Of a stretch of 64,000 bases of DNA, positions 22,463 to 32,904 are shown in pieces. The first letter of the stretch is position 1; each line of letters opens with the position of its first letter. The stretch is from Notolepis coatsorum. Taxonomy: Eukaryota > Chordata > Actinopteri > Aulopiformes > Paralepididae. The notes under the pieces were generated by a model. That model searched no databases, was not told the origin of the DNA, and saw only the letters and a program-made list of their open reading frames with translations. The stretch covers positions 52,279,009 through 52,343,008 of the forward strand of contig OZ020589.1 in NCBI GenBank assembly GCA_963971535.1, read 5' to 3'. A program made the translations under genes and the position numbers.

Positions 22463-23514
22463 GAGCAAAGGTCAATGACCAAACACACCCAGACTACATA
22501 CCATCTGTATTCCCTTCAACATCACAGTCTACACCATCTACGTCAACGAACATCAGTCGCCATGAGCGGCGTGCAAAAAGGAGAGGGATGCAGCCAAGGA
22601 GGATGGTGACCAACAGAAAACCAAGGTCGAGTCAAGCTCCTTGACCGCTTCATCTGTGGACAGCAACGACACCAAATGCAAGATGATGACAGGTGTTACC
22701 TGGCCAGTGCTTCAGCACTTGTTTTCTTTCTTGCACACAGAGAAGACAAGGAGCACCATAATCTCACCCATAGATCAGCTATTTATCACCCTTGTCAAAC
22801 TGCATCACAACATGTCCTTTGACCTCATCTCCCACATCAGATGTGTGTCAAAGGCAACAGTCATCAAAGTGTTCTGGACCTGGATAGACCTGATGTACGT
22901 CAAGCTTGACTTCTTGATTAAATGGCAGGACAGGGACCACATATTCTCAACCATCCCCCCAGTATTCAAAACAAAGTTTCCTCGTCTCACATCGATCATA
23001 GATTGTTTTGAAATTTTCATCGATGCAGCCAGAACTCTTTAAAGCTCGTGCTCAGTGCTATTCCTCCTACAAACGCCACGCCACAGTGAAAGTGTTCATA
23101 TCATGCAGCCCAGTGGGTCACATTAACTTCGTGTCCCAGGCCTGGGGAGGCAGAGCCTCAGATATCCTATTGTCAGGGAGTGTGGATTTATAAACCCTGC
23201 GCTGCACATGCCCGGGGATCAGATCTGTTTGCGGTGCACAACTAATTCTAACCCCATTTACGAGGAACAAGAAGCAGCTGTCTGCAGAGGAGGTGGAGAG
23301 AGCCCGTAAAATCTCATCAGTGCGGATCCACATTGAGAGGGTGATTGGACTAGTCAATAACCGATACACAATACTAAAGGGTCCAGTTCCAATTCGCTGT
23401 GTTCAGAGTCTAGCAGGTGAAGCCAATCGTGATCAATACAGCAGCATCGACAAGATCATCCGAGTCTGTGCTGCTTTGGTGAATCTGGGAGACAGCATTG
23501 TTCTCAAGGATTAG

Positions 23515-24295
23515 AGAGACATTTGTGATTGACCTGTGATACAGTCCACATTACAGTTCTACTTTTGTTTTGATGTGAAAAGTGATGCTGCATAAGAGGA
23601 CTGCACTTAGCACTGACTGAGAAAGTACATATTACAGTTCTACTTTATAAAATGCTAATTGTAAATATGTTTGGCCATGTTAATTAATAGGAGAAGGTCC
23701 ACATTACAGTTCTACTTTTGTTTTGATGTGAAAAGTGATGCTGCATAAGATGACTGCACTTAGCACTGACTGAGAAAGTACACATTACAGTTAAAATGTT
23801 GGACCAAAGCATTGCATGTAATTAGAATACAGGCAAATAAAAGTCATTTAGTTTAAAGTACAATCTTGGCTGTCTTTTTCTCTCAACGCTTCAATAGGTA
23901 GATCTTGCCTTCACCAAAAAAAAATTGATCTTGGGCTTAAAAAGGTTGGTGACCACTGTTCTATGGTTCTATGGGTCCCCCGTTTTCAATTCATCATATG
24001 TCTACATACTGTAGACATACTGTATCATTGTCGCTAAAACAGACTCCAAAAAAGCTGGTTCTTTTTTTTATCATTTTATTTTTCAAACATATTGAAGTAC
24101 AGTACACATACAGTAACCAGAATCAGAACAGCAGTTATAATGTAGTAGAAAGGGTTGAGGAGAAAAGCATGCGCCATCCTCATCATCATTATCATTCCAC
24201 TCTGCAGTCAGAGGCGTGAAAAAAGGGAATATTTTAAACAATGGTTATATGATGTGAGAAATGATGGTAAAAATCTATGGAATGTTTTAAATCAC
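23515..24295. repeat. Duplicated 3' region and unassigned DNA
   Basis: About 23552-23640 and 23699-23790 share a nearly identical block (TTACAGTTCTACTTTTGTTT through GACTGAGAAAGTACA), apparently a duplication in the tail of the THAP-DDE element. Nothing coding was seen in the remainder. Confidence 0.5.
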
Positions 24296-24479
24296 ACCTA
24301 ACTAACCTTACTGTCATGCACTTGTCATAATAAACTAACCTACACTGTAACACGCAACACTTTGATGAACATTGTTACTCAGCTGATAAGAGTTGTGCCC
24401 TTCCTGATGACCTGTCGTATAGAACTTGTAAGTCGCTTTGGATAAAAGCGTCAGCTAAATGACTAAATGTAAATGTAAA
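24296..24479 (+). repeat. SINE-like repeat, uninterrupted copy
   Basis: The region runs from CTAACCTTACTGTCATG to GCTTTGGATAAAAGCGTCAG and a TAAATGT tail, and is found again at 58089-58212 plus 58956-59010. It therefore shows the empty site of the insertion at 58.2 kb. The GGATAAAAGCG box is common at the 3' ends of fish SINEs. Confidence 0.65.
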
Positions 24480-24480
24480 A

Positions 24481-24600
24481 TCAAATTTTAACAGATTGCA
24501 GAATGGGTACAGTACAGTACAGCTCAATACATACAATTGTTAAGGGGATGCAGACCAGAGAAATACTTTCGTCTTGTTTACATCAGGGTCCCCCAACATA
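24481..24600 (-). repeat. R-family repeat, minus copy
   Basis: Reverse-complement R boxes: 'cagattgcagaatgggtac', 'gttaaggggatgcagacc' and 'gtcttgtttacatcagggtc'. Confidence 0.65.
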
Positions 24601-24954
24601 TATGACATACACGACATACAGATAGATAGACAGTACTGCTACATTCATACATTTGACATACCAGACAGTACTGCTACATTCATACATTTGACATACCAGA
24701 TTTGCAAATACAGTACTGTTTGTGATACAAAAAATAGAGTGCAGTTATTAAAAGGAATGGACAGTGGAAATTATTATGCACCAGTGACCATCTTTGAGGA
24801 CAACCAACCTGTGTGCCTGCTGCGCCAACAATTAGCATTTCAATGGTGTGTGTGTGTGTGTGTGGGGGTTGCGCCACATTCCAATGTCACACCTACATAT
24901 ACACAGGCTAGTCACTCTACCCCCCTGTTGGGATGGAGGGAGAGGAGACAGACT

Positions 24955-25180
24955 GTTTTCAAGTTTAATGTACATTAGATCTCTTGTTTTCAAGTTCAAT
25001 GTACATTAGATCTCTTGTTTTCAAGTTTAATGTACATTAGATCTCTTGTTTTCAAGTTCAATGTCTGTTGTGTTAATGGATCTTAATCACATTAGATCTC
25101 ATGTGTTCCAAGTTCAATGTCTGTTGTGTTAATGGATCTTAATCACATTAGATCTCTTGTTTTCAAGTTCAATATCTGTT
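24955..25180 (+). repeat. 31-bp and 56-bp tandem repeats
   Basis: Units built on TTTTCAAGTTCAATGT and ACATTAGATCTCTTG occur three times with a 31-bp period, then twice in a longer 55-56-bp form that adds CTGTTGTGTTAATGGATC. Confidence 0.75.
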
Positions 25181-25189
25181 GTGCTAATA

Positions 25190-25317
25190 GAGTGTAAGGC
25201 AAGACGCTTAACCCCCAATTGCTCCTGATGAGCAGGTTGGCACCTCTGCCGTCTGTGAGTGAATGTGAGGTATAAGTTGTAAAGCACTTTGGATAAAAGC
25301 TCTATATAAATGCTGTA
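25190..25317 (+). repeat. tRNA-SINE, 3' part
   Basis: AATTGCTCCTGATGAGCAGG, TTGGCACCTCTGCC and GCACTTTGGATAAAAGC are typical of the tRNA-derived fish SINE whose head is seen at 48.5 kb. Confidence 0.6.
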
Positions 25318-25450
25318 GTCTGTCGTCTACTCTAAGCCATCCTAGGTTGTCAAAGTGGGCAGGGGTGAGGTGGGTTCTAGGGGTAAGGTCAAGTAGAAGT
25401 CTGACCAGTTTGTTTTGTGATGTTTGTAATCTTGTTTTTAGTGCCTTTGA
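25318..25450 (-). pseudogene. LINE RT fragment
   Basis: Read on the minus strand, one frame encodes TSQNKLVRLLLDLTPRTHL and LGWLRVDDRLQ. This is the post-RT region of the LINE family found on the plus strand at 36320-36671. It is truncated at both ends. Confidence 0.6.
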
Positions 25451-25854
25451 GGTGCTTTGGTATCATGTGTGTTGCTTGTTTTCATCTACTGGCGAGACAA
25501 GAATTAAGTGCTAAAAACAAAGCAGCGTTCCGTCTTAGCTTGAGGTTCAGAGTTTTAAGTTTTAGATGATTTAAAGGTCCCCTATTCGTAAACATTTTTT
25601 AAAGCAACATGGGGTTGTACCAACACTGACAAAATGAAGTGAAGTGAAATCTGTACCAATTGCAGTTTCTGCAGTTCAGCTGAGACAGGAACTCCCCCCA
25701 CTGAAACAAGCCATTCTAAATGTACTCGATCTGTGAGGTGTAGACTAGAGGATCTGATCTGCATACCTCAGCCACTACTGTTGTTGTAGCCACCGCCCAC
25801 AACTGTGATTCGAGGAGTTAGTATAACTGCAGGTTCTATACAACAAGAGGTGCA
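25451..25854. other. Intronic DNA, unassigned
   Basis: No gene or terminal repeat was recognised. It is probably more LINE-derived sequence upstream of the 25.9-kb fragment. Confidence 0.3.
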
Positions 25855-26104
25855 AATCCAGAGCCTGCAGAATAATGAAAGACCCTCACCACCCCAACAA
25901 CAGCCTGTTCATGCTGCTGAGGTCAGGCATAGTGATGTGCCAAACGGATAATTTCAGTGAGTGAGCGATTCGATACACGCTCACCGCATTGAACTGATTC
26001 ACGTAAGCGACTCACGGCTCACGGATCATTGACAATTCCGGAGGAAGTTCTGTAAGCCAAAATATGAAAAAAAATTGGCCGATGTTATACAATTACATAC
26101 AATT

Positions 26105-26175
26105 ATACATACAATTGTTAAGGGGATGCAGACCAGAGAAAGACTTTCGTCTTGTTTACATCAGGATCCCCCTGT
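26105..26175 (-). repeat. R-family fragment
   Basis: Contains 'gttaaggggatgcagacc' and 'ctttcgtcttgtttacatc'. Confidence 0.55.
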
Positions 26176-26328
26176 TTACATCAGTAATCATCGGTAACAT
26201 TTAGAATTGATTTCAAGGTCCTCCTCCTTATATACAAAGGATAAACATTGCGATCATCTACAATGTTAGATGAAAATCAGGGATGCAGCCTTTGCTAACT
26301 ATGCACCAAAGTTATGGAACACACTACC

Positions 26329-27691
26329 TGTAACTGAGGGGTACAATTCCCTGACTGTATTGATAAGTATGGTATCATTAAACCACTACCGCTTTATGTA
26401 CTTTAATTACTGGCCATACAGTACATGATATATGAATATAATGAACACTTCCCACAATGAACCGGTTCTACACAAAGTTGTCTTTAAGTATTTATTGCAG
26501 CAAAAGGTACATAATACTTCTCGATATACTTTGAATGCACTTGTAAGGCAAAGGAATGTGCGTAGGCAAATCAACAATGAATGTCCATTCTCTGGTTACG
26601 CAGGAGGTAATTATACAACCTGAATCTTAGGGAATTATATCTATGGTACACTAGTAATATAGCGGGAGATACTGGAAGGGTCCCCCTGGTTGTAAGCCAG
26701 CAGGGGTAGAAGATCTGTCGGTAGTAGAGAGTCTGGTCAACGATGACTAAGGAGACTCCAAGTACAGGAGACGGTGCAATAGCCTCTTGATCCACAGACG
26801 AATACAGCTGTTCTCCGTAGACTGTAGCTCCACAGTGAAGAAAGCTAGCCGGCCTCAGGCTCTCTGAGGCGCCGACTCGACTTGGCTCCTAGCGGGGTAA
26901 ATCCAACACGTGCAGGCGTCGGCGATTCTCCGCTCCATAAATCACAGGACCAAAGCAAATATATTCCAGCCGCAAAGGGCTATGTAGTCGTCGGGTAGAT
27001 TAATCCAGTGTACATGTCCACACGGTTCTCGTCTAGGTCTCCTCGGGTGAAAGCGCAATGAAAGCAGCCCAGCCTGGATAAGAACTCTAGCTAATACGAG
27101 GAAGCGTTGGGGATGCTGGTCACTGTAGAACTTTAGCCGCACGATACACTATACACAAATAGACTATCACTGACTTAATAGAAATATGTCGCGCTCGACG
27201 GTATAGCGCCAAACTCTGACAATTCAGTTATTAATTCGCACGCGGTCTCAATGCTCTATTCTGGGGCCAAACAGGCCATACTTCACCGCACGTTGTATCG
27301 TGGGTGAGGCTTCAACTTATTGGGTAACTCTTGACTTCTGACTAAGTAAGACTAAGACTAAGACTAAGTGCTTCTGTATTCACCTGCGCCGTATTTATAT
27401 GCACGGTGAACAAACTAGTGCCAACGACATTTCTGTCTCATATCCCTGGGCAAGGCCGGGCATGTCCAGACATGTCTTGACGGTGACTTTGAACCTGACT
27501 CCGGAGGCGCGGCTCTGGCGCCGGTGGACCGCTGTCCAATAGGAGAATGAAATATTATGGTCTGGGCTAAAGGGATATTCCGTGTATATGTACAAAGAAT
27601 ACACAAGGGATATCAAACGATATACAAATATTATGCAATATATATCAATCAATAAATACATATATTCGGTTTAATCTGACCCTTTGTAACA
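26329..27691 (-). repeat. 3' LTR of the BEL element
   Basis: 1363 bp, TG...CA ends, with AATAAA (minus) at 26491-26496. It differs from the other LTR by single bases near 26907, 27245, 27387 and 27440 and by having one fewer GACTAA unit near 27350. Confidence 0.88.
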
Positions 27692-27710
27692 GCCGCCCCC
27701 TAATTAGTCC
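27692..27710 (-). other. BEL polypurine tract
   Basis: On the minus strand AGGGGGCGGC lies immediately before the 3' LTR. This is the expected position and base composition for the plus-strand primer. Confidence 0.6.
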
Positions 27711-27791
27711 CACCTAATTAGCTAAGCAGAGACAGATTAACCGCACTGTCCACTACTCAATGTCCGTTGTGAGGGTAGGCAGTTCACAAAG

Positions 27792-28060
27792 TCAGTGGTC
27801 ATGGTCGTCATTAAGCGAGTCGGGGAGCCTTGGCGACTCTATCAGCCTCGCCACGGGTCGGTTGTAGGTCCGCCCTTGGACGAGCAATTCTGCCACTCTG
27901 ACCTTTCCGTCGGCACCAGTGGTCACTTTGCTTACGCGGCCGGCCGGCCACGCAGCTCGGGGTTGTGACTGGCCTATGGTCATGACGACTGGACGGGATG
28001 AAGGGGGGCTTAGGAGGAAGCGGGCCTGAGACTGCTTTGATCTGTGCTTGGCTGTGCCTC
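27792..28060 (-). pseudogene. Integrase C-terminal domain remnant (DUF5641-like)
   Basis: In the frame ending at 27792 the minus strand encodes FLLSPPSSRPVV and MTIGQSQPRAAWPAGRVSKV, followed by GKVRVAELLVQGRTYNRPV. This is the C-terminal domain of BEL/Pao integrases. It overlaps the end of the gag-protease ORF in another frame and has no start of its own, so it is probably untranslated. It marks the right edge of the internal deletion. Confidence 0.75.
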
Positions 28061-31000
28061 CTCCTCCTCCGTCTGTTTCTCTTGTTTGCTCTGTACCCCG
28101 TCTGAGGAGGGGCCGGTCCCGGCCGCCCCGTCAAGGAGTCGCTTGGGGTGCTGGGTTCGAGGTCAGCTACGTCTGAAGCGCAGCTGAGGGGGGTGGAGTT
28201 CCGAACTCCCTCTGGTGCCCACGGTTCTCTCACGGGCCTCTCGCTTAATGTCAATAGCCTCTGCTGTACGAGGGAGTGGCCGGTGTCGCTCGCCTTTGTG
28301 TGTAGGCAGCGTGTAGACGTGGGTTGACTGTCAAGTCCGTAGAGGGGGCCCTGGAGCGTCCATCCCAGTCGGGTCTGAACCGCGACTGGGCATCCTTTGG
28401 GTCCGATGTGGGCCGCCTCAATTGGGAGAATGAGGTCCGCATGGTCGGAGCCGATGAGCAGGGTCGGTGTGGCGCCGTCGATAAGCGGTATAGGTAGTTG
28501 ACGTAGGTGCACATATTTGGCCATCAGCTGTGGGATGGGGTAGGTGTACTGAGTCAAGCCTATGTCGTGGCTGGTGAAGACGTTGGTTATACTATACTGC
28601 TTCTCGGGCTGGTCCACCGCTGCTATCTTGAAGGAGACCTTTTCACCTTTTATGGTCTTCTGGTCCCTTCTGATGGTGCGTATGGTCATGGTATCTTTGA
28701 CACCCCGCAGGCCCAACTGGGCTGCTGCGGAAGCGAGGAGGAGAGTCTTTTCAGACCCATCGTCCAGGACGGCGTAAGTGTCCAGGACCTTGTCCTCGTA
28801 GCTCAGGAGCACTCTGACCACTTTGAGGAGCACTCGGGGGGTCCCGCTATGCTGGTCAATGTGGAGCACTCCTGTTGGTCGGTTGCCTTGGATCTTCTGG
28901 TGGGCTCCGCACCGTGCTGCGCGGTAAGCGGCGCCCGCCTGGGCCGCCCCTGCGCGGTAAGCGGCACCCGCCTGGGCCGCCTCACTCCACTGGTTAACTT
29001 GAACGGGGTTCAGTGTCTTATATTTGGCGCACTGTGCCAGCCAGTGTCCGCCGTCGCAGTAGGTACAGTAGGGAGCGGTCTGGTGGCTCTTCGGTACTGG
29101 TGCCACCGCCTCGGCATGGTACATTACCGCGACAGGCCCACTCTGTTGTCCTGGCTGACGCCTGTTGATGTCATGCAGGACCTCCAAGTGGGTGCCACCG
29201 CACCTGCTGCACTTCTTCTTCAAGCGGCACTCAGCTGCTAGGTGGCTGCGCGCGCAGCGGAAGCAGCGGCGGTGGTCCTTGATCCACTGACTCACCTCGT
29301 CCGTGGTCAGCTTCCCGAAAGTGTCGCATTGGTACAGCCGATGTTCTCCCTCACAGTACTGGCACTCAATCTTCCACTGGTCCTCTTTCGTCGAGGGGGT
29401 GTTGTGGTTCTTGCTGCTCGGTACTGATTCTGATTGGTGCATGACGGTCACCAATCTGCGGCCATCGTTTGCTCTCCTAGGTCCCTCTCTGGAGCTTGGT
29501 GTGCTCCGCATGAACGTATCCAACCGTAGGCTGTTGACTTCTCTCGCCAGGAAGTCGGCTAGGTCTAGGAGGGATGGCTCGGGACCGTTAGGATCACGGT
29601 GGTCTCTTTGCCGCCTGAAGCGCTCTTGTCGGGCGGGCGGAAGCTTCTCTAAAATCCTCTCGACATTAGAGTTTGCGTACAGTTCGTGCATACCCTTTTC
29701 TCTTTGCGCCCCCAGCATCCCTACCAGGGATTGTACCTTGATAGACAGGTCATCTAGTGAGCGATTGTCTGTGGCTGGGGGTAGGCGATCAATATGCCTT
29801 ATCTCTTGTATTACGTAGTCCCATATGCGTCCATATCTTTGGTCGAGTGCTGCTAGAGCCGCGGTGTATGGGGTAGTAGAGGTGGCATAGGCCAGCGCTA
29901 TATTGTGCGCTCGGGGCACCTTGAGGTGCTTCAGTAGGATAGCATATTTGTACGGTTCATCAACTACATCGGACATCATTGTCTCTAGGCACATTCGTAG
30001 CTCTGTGTACTGTGCTCTGTTCTCGTGTGTGAAGTCCGGGAATGTCGGTGTGCCAAGGTACGATGCCATGGATGACTGGCACATCGGTGAGCGTTGGGGG
30101 AGAGGCCTCCTAGGCGAGTCTCCTCTTACGTGTCGTCTTGGGCTGGTACTTGGTGGGTACCAAGGGCCGGGTACCCAGGTGCTGTTCCTCTGGGCTGGCG
30201 GTGCGTCAAACTCACCCGTGAGTTGAGTCGGGGGTTTGTAGCGCAGTGCCTCGGGGCTGACTTCTGGGCTGTACTGGGCCTCCTGGTCCAGAGTACGTTG
30301 CTGCTGGTCGGCTTGACATTCCTCCTCTTCCTCCTCCTCTTCCTCTGCGAGGACCTGGAGTCTTCTGTTCAGTCTCTCGGCGTGGTCCGGTTCTTCCCGG
30401 TTGCTGGGTCTCGTATGAACCGGCCGGGGAGGGGGTTCGGAGACGTGGACAGGATCCTCCTGTTGGCGGGGTCCCGGGTCGCTTGGTCGGGTAGGGGAAT
30501 GCGTCCTAGACCCTTGTCGTGACGATCTCCGGGAGCTCCGTGCGGAGAGAGGGGGTGTCGCCATGGCAACCAATTTGTCCATCAGCTGCGCCTGCAGCCG
30601 GTCGCGCTCTGCCTCGCACTGGGCATGGGCTGCATCGCGCGCTGCTTCGCGCTGGGCATTGGCGGCGTCGCGCTGCGCATTGGCGCTGGCCTGGGCGGCG
30701 TCGCGCTGTGCGTTGGCGGCGTCGCGCTGGGCATTGGCGCTGGCATGGGCGGCGTGGAGCTGTGCATTTGCGACGTCGCGCTGTGCATTGGCGGCGGCGT
30801 GCTGTGCATCGGCGCGGCTTCTTTCAATGTTCTCTTCCGTCTGAAGGCGTCTGGTCTCCAGTCTTATGCGGTCGTCTTCACTCCTTTGTTGCGCCTGGAA
30901 GCGCTCTCGCTCGGTTGCAAAATGTTCGCGCTCGCGCGTCTGTTGCGCTTGAAGTCGATCGCGTTCGGTGGAGGCTGCCAGGGTGGCGATGAGTGCCTGC

Positions 31001-31491
31001 GCCAGCATCTTGTCCGCCTCGCTGGGGGAAGACGCCGGTCGAGGCGATCGGCTCCCGGCAGTACTCGTTGGAGATCCGTTCTCCTGTCGCGTACCGAGGA
31101 GATCCATCTCCTGGGTGCGCGTCTCTTCTTGTGGTGGGTCGGGTTCCATCCCTGGAGAGCTGTCTTTATCCTGGAGCTCTCCGGGGACTACTTCTTCGGT
31201 CTTGGCGGGGGGTAAAGTCGTGTCAGGTCCCTCCTGGTCCCTACCGTGAGCTTGGTCAGTTACGTTAGAACCCACTAGGGCCTCTATTGGCGGGGTAGCC
31301 TGGGCGATAGGGTCGGACATAATTTTACTATCTACTTTTTCCGCGTTTACCGTCTGTAGAAGGCTAGGTAGTATATTGGCAACATAATCCTCTAAGTACT
31401 GAGGTGTCTGCCGTCTACGCTGCGGGCGATCTACTTTAGGAGAACCGTTTTGTGGAGTGTTCATCATAGGCCATGTCAATATTAATACCAC
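27811..31491 (-). CDS. BEL gag-protease polyprotein, open but pol-less
   Basis: 1226 codons with no stop. Near residues 165-315 is a long helical region, including repeated AANAQRD units (about 220-293) likely to form a coiled coil. An acidic EEEEEEEE stretch follows. A DUF1759-type gag domain (YTELRMCLETMM, near 494 to about 620) builds the particle. Zinc-knuckle-like Cys/His clusters (CQYCEGEHRLYQC near 707, CFRCARSHLAAEC, CSRCGGTH, and CTYCDGGHWLAQC near 810) bind RNA. The aspartic protease region has VLDDGSEKTLL near 907. From about residue 1145 the protein reads the former integrase region out of frame, giving an Arg/Pro-rich tail of about 80 residues unrelated to any domain. The start at 31491 or at the MMNTP methionines just after it lies some 30 bp from the PBS. 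It is intact, presumably because the element is young. Confidence 0.85.
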   Translation of the reverse strand: MVLILTWPMMNTPQNGSPKVDRPQRRRQTPQYLEDYVANILPSLLQTVNAEKVDSKIMSDPIAQATPPIEALVGSNVTDQAHGRDQEGPDTTLPPAKTEEVVPGELQDKDSSPGMEPDPPQEETRTQEMDLLGTRQENGSPTSTAGSRSPRPASSPSEADKMLAQALIATLAASTERDRLQAQQTREREHFATERERFQAQQRSEDDRIRLETRRLQTEENIERSRADAQHAAANAQRDVANAQLHAAHASANAQRDAANAQRDAAQASANAQRDAANAQREAARDAAHAQCEAERDRLQAQLMDKLVAMATPPLSARSSRRSSRQGSRTHSPTRPSDPGPRQQEDPVHVSEPPPRPVHTRPSNREEPDHAERLNRRLQVLAEEEEEEEEECQADQQQRTLDQEAQYSPEVSPEALRYKPPTQLTGEFDAPPAQRNSTWVPGPWYPPSTSPRRHVRGDSPRRPLPQRSPMCQSSMASYLGTPTFPDFTHENRAQYTELRMCLETMMSDVVDEPYKYAILLKHLKVPRAHNIALAYATSTTPYTAALAALDQRYGRIWDYVIQEIRHIDRLPPATDNRSLDDLSIKVQSLVGMLGAQREKGMHELYANSNVERILEKLPPARQERFRRQRDHRDPNGPEPSLLDLADFLAREVNSLRLDTFMRSTPSSREGPRRANDGRRLVTVMHQSESVPSSKNHNTPSTKEDQWKIECQYCEGEHRLYQCDTFGKLTTDEVSQWIKDHRRCFRCARSHLAAECRLKKKCSRCGGTHLEVLHDINRRQPGQQSGPVAVMYHAEAVAPVPKSHQTAPYCTYCDGGHWLAQCAKYKTLNPVQVNQWSEAAQAGAAYRAGAAQAGAAYRAARCGAHQKIQGNRPTGVLHIDQHSGTPRVLLKVVRVLLSYEDKVLDTYAVLDDGSEKTLLLASAAAQLGLRGVKDTMTIRTIRRDQKTIKGEKVSFKIAAVDQPEKQYSITNVFTSHDIGLTQYTYPIPQLMAKYVHLRQLPIPLIDGATPTLLIGSDHADLILPIEAAHIGPKGCPVAVQTRLGWTLQGPLYGLDSQPTSTRCLHTKASDTGHSLVQQRLLTLSERPVREPWAPEGVRNSTPLSCASDVADLEPSTPSDSLTGRPGPAPPQTGYRANKRNRRRRRRHSQAQIKAVSGPLPPKPPFIPSSRHDHRPVTTPSCVAGRPRKQSDHWCRRKGQSGRIARPRADLQPTRGEADRVAKAPRLA

Positions 31492-31517
31492 TATATTAAT
31501 ATTACACTAGTTACCAT

Positions 31518-31535
31518 CCGGCTCGAAGGACCAAT
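31518..31535 (-). other. BEL primer-binding site (tRNA-Tyr)
   Basis: On the plus strand, ATCCGGCTCGAAGGACCA equals the 3' end of eukaryotic tRNA-Tyr including CCA (18 nt). The element's RNA (minus strand) is therefore complementary to it. It lies directly next to the 5' LTR. The tRNA identification is from memory of tRNA-Tyr. Confidence 0.8.
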
Positions 31536-32904
31536 TGTAACTGAGGGGTACAATTCCCTGACTGTATTGATAAGTATGGTATCATTAAACCACTACCGCT
31601 TTATGTACTTTAATTACTGGCCATACAGTACATGATATATGAATATAATGAACACTTCCCACAATGAACCGGTTCTACACAAAGTTGTCTTTAAGTATTT
31701 ATTGCAGCAAAAGGTACATAATACTTCTCGATATACTTTGAATGCACTTGTAAGGCAAAGGAATGTGCGTAGGCAAATCAACAATGAATGTCCATTCTCT
31801 GGTTACGCAGGAGGTAATTATACAACCTGAATCTTAGGGAATTATATCTATGGTACACTAGTAATATAGCGGGAGATACTGGAAGGGTCCCCCTGGTTGT
31901 AAGCCAGCAGGGGTAGAAGATCTGTCGGTAGTAGAGAGTCTGGTCAACGATGACTAAGGAGACTCCAAGTACAGGAGACGGTGCAATAGCCTCTTGATCC
32001 ACAGACGAATACAGCTGTTCTCCGTAGACTGTAGCTCCACAGTGAAGAAAGCTAGCCGGCCTCAGGCTCTCTGAGGCGCCGACTCGACTTGGCTCCTAGC
32101 GGGGTAAATCCAACACGTGCAGGCGTCTGCGATTCTCCGCTCCATAAATCACAGGACCAAAGCAAATATATTCCAGCCGCAAAGGGCTATGTAGTCGTCG
32201 GGTAGATTAATCCAGTGTACATGTCCACACGGTTCTCGTCTAGGTCTCCTCGGGTGAAAGCGCAATGAAAGCAGCCCAGCCTGGATAAGAACTCTAGCTA
32301 ATACGAGGAAGCGTTGGGGATGCTGGTCACTGTAGAACTTTAGCCGCACGATACACTATACACAAATAGACTATCACTGACTTAATAGAAATATGTCGCG
32401 CTCGACGGTATAGCGCCAAACTCTGACAATTCAGTTATTAATTCGCACGCAGTCTCAATGCTCTATTCTGGGGCCAAACAGGCCATACTTCACCGCACGT
32501 TGTATCGTGGGTGAGGCTTCAACTTATTGGGTAACTCTTGACTTCTGACTAAGTAAGACTAAGACTAAGACTAAGACTAAGTGCTTCTGTATTCACCTGC
32601 ACCGTATTTATATGCACGGTGAACAAACTAGTGCCAACGACATTTCTGTCTCGTATCCCTGGGCAAGGCCGGGCATGTCCAGACATGTCTTGACGGTGAC
32701 TTTGAACCTGACTCCGGAGGCGCGGCTCTGGCGCCGGTGGACCGCTGTCCAATAGGAGAATGAAATATTATGGTCTGGGCTAAAGGGATATTCCGTGTAT
32801 ATGTACAAAGAATACACAAGGGATATCAAACGATATACAAATATTATGCAATATATATCAATCAATAAATACATATATTCGGTTTAATCTGACCCTTTGT
32901 AACA
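31536..32904 (-). repeat. 5' LTR of the BEL element
   Basis: 1369 bp, starting TGTTACAAAGG in sense orientation and ending CAGTTACA. A TATA-like ATAAATAC (minus) is at about 32605-32612, a good distance from the start of the LTR for a U3 promoter. Confidence 0.88.

Larger units (their letters stand above)
21464..23514 (+). pseudogene. THAP-DDE (ISL2EU/IS5-like) transposase, broken
   Basis: 21464-21690 encodes a THAP-like zinc finger (start MPKSCCVTHCTND, end YVCSTHFITG, interrupted by a stop) followed by a GTGAG donor-like site. The second part, from about 22490, has NDQTHPDYIPS and, from 22641, the DDE transposase ([32 protein letters not shown]). Frameshifts near 23030 and between 23193 and 23293 break it, and the expected DRGF-type aspartate region is not readable. 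The end VRIHIERVIGLVNNRYTIL is recognisable. The presumed intron carries a 123-bp tandem duplication and an R repeat. In this family the THAP finger binds the transposon ends. This copy cannot make a working enzyme. Confidence 0.7.
26329..32904 (-). mobile_element. BEL/Pao LTR retrotransposon, pol-deleted
   Basis: Two nearly identical LTRs (31536-32904 as 5', 26329-27691 as 3') are flanked by the 5-bp duplication CTACC (26324-26328 and 32905-32909). The element runs right to left with a tRNA-Tyr PBS, one 1226-codon gag-protease ORF and a purine-rich tract. RT, RNase H and most of integrase are missing: the sequence passes from the protease region to the integrase C-terminal domain, in another frame. 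The LTRs differ at about four bases and one 6-bp unit in roughly 1363 bp, so insertion was recent. It could only move with enzymes supplied by a full-length relative. Confidence 0.88.

Noticed and set aside
28507..31268. Long plus-strand frames opposite the BEL gag ORF
   Set aside because: They are antisense shadows of the GC-rich gag sequence. The minus strand holds the recognisable zinc knuckles and protease.
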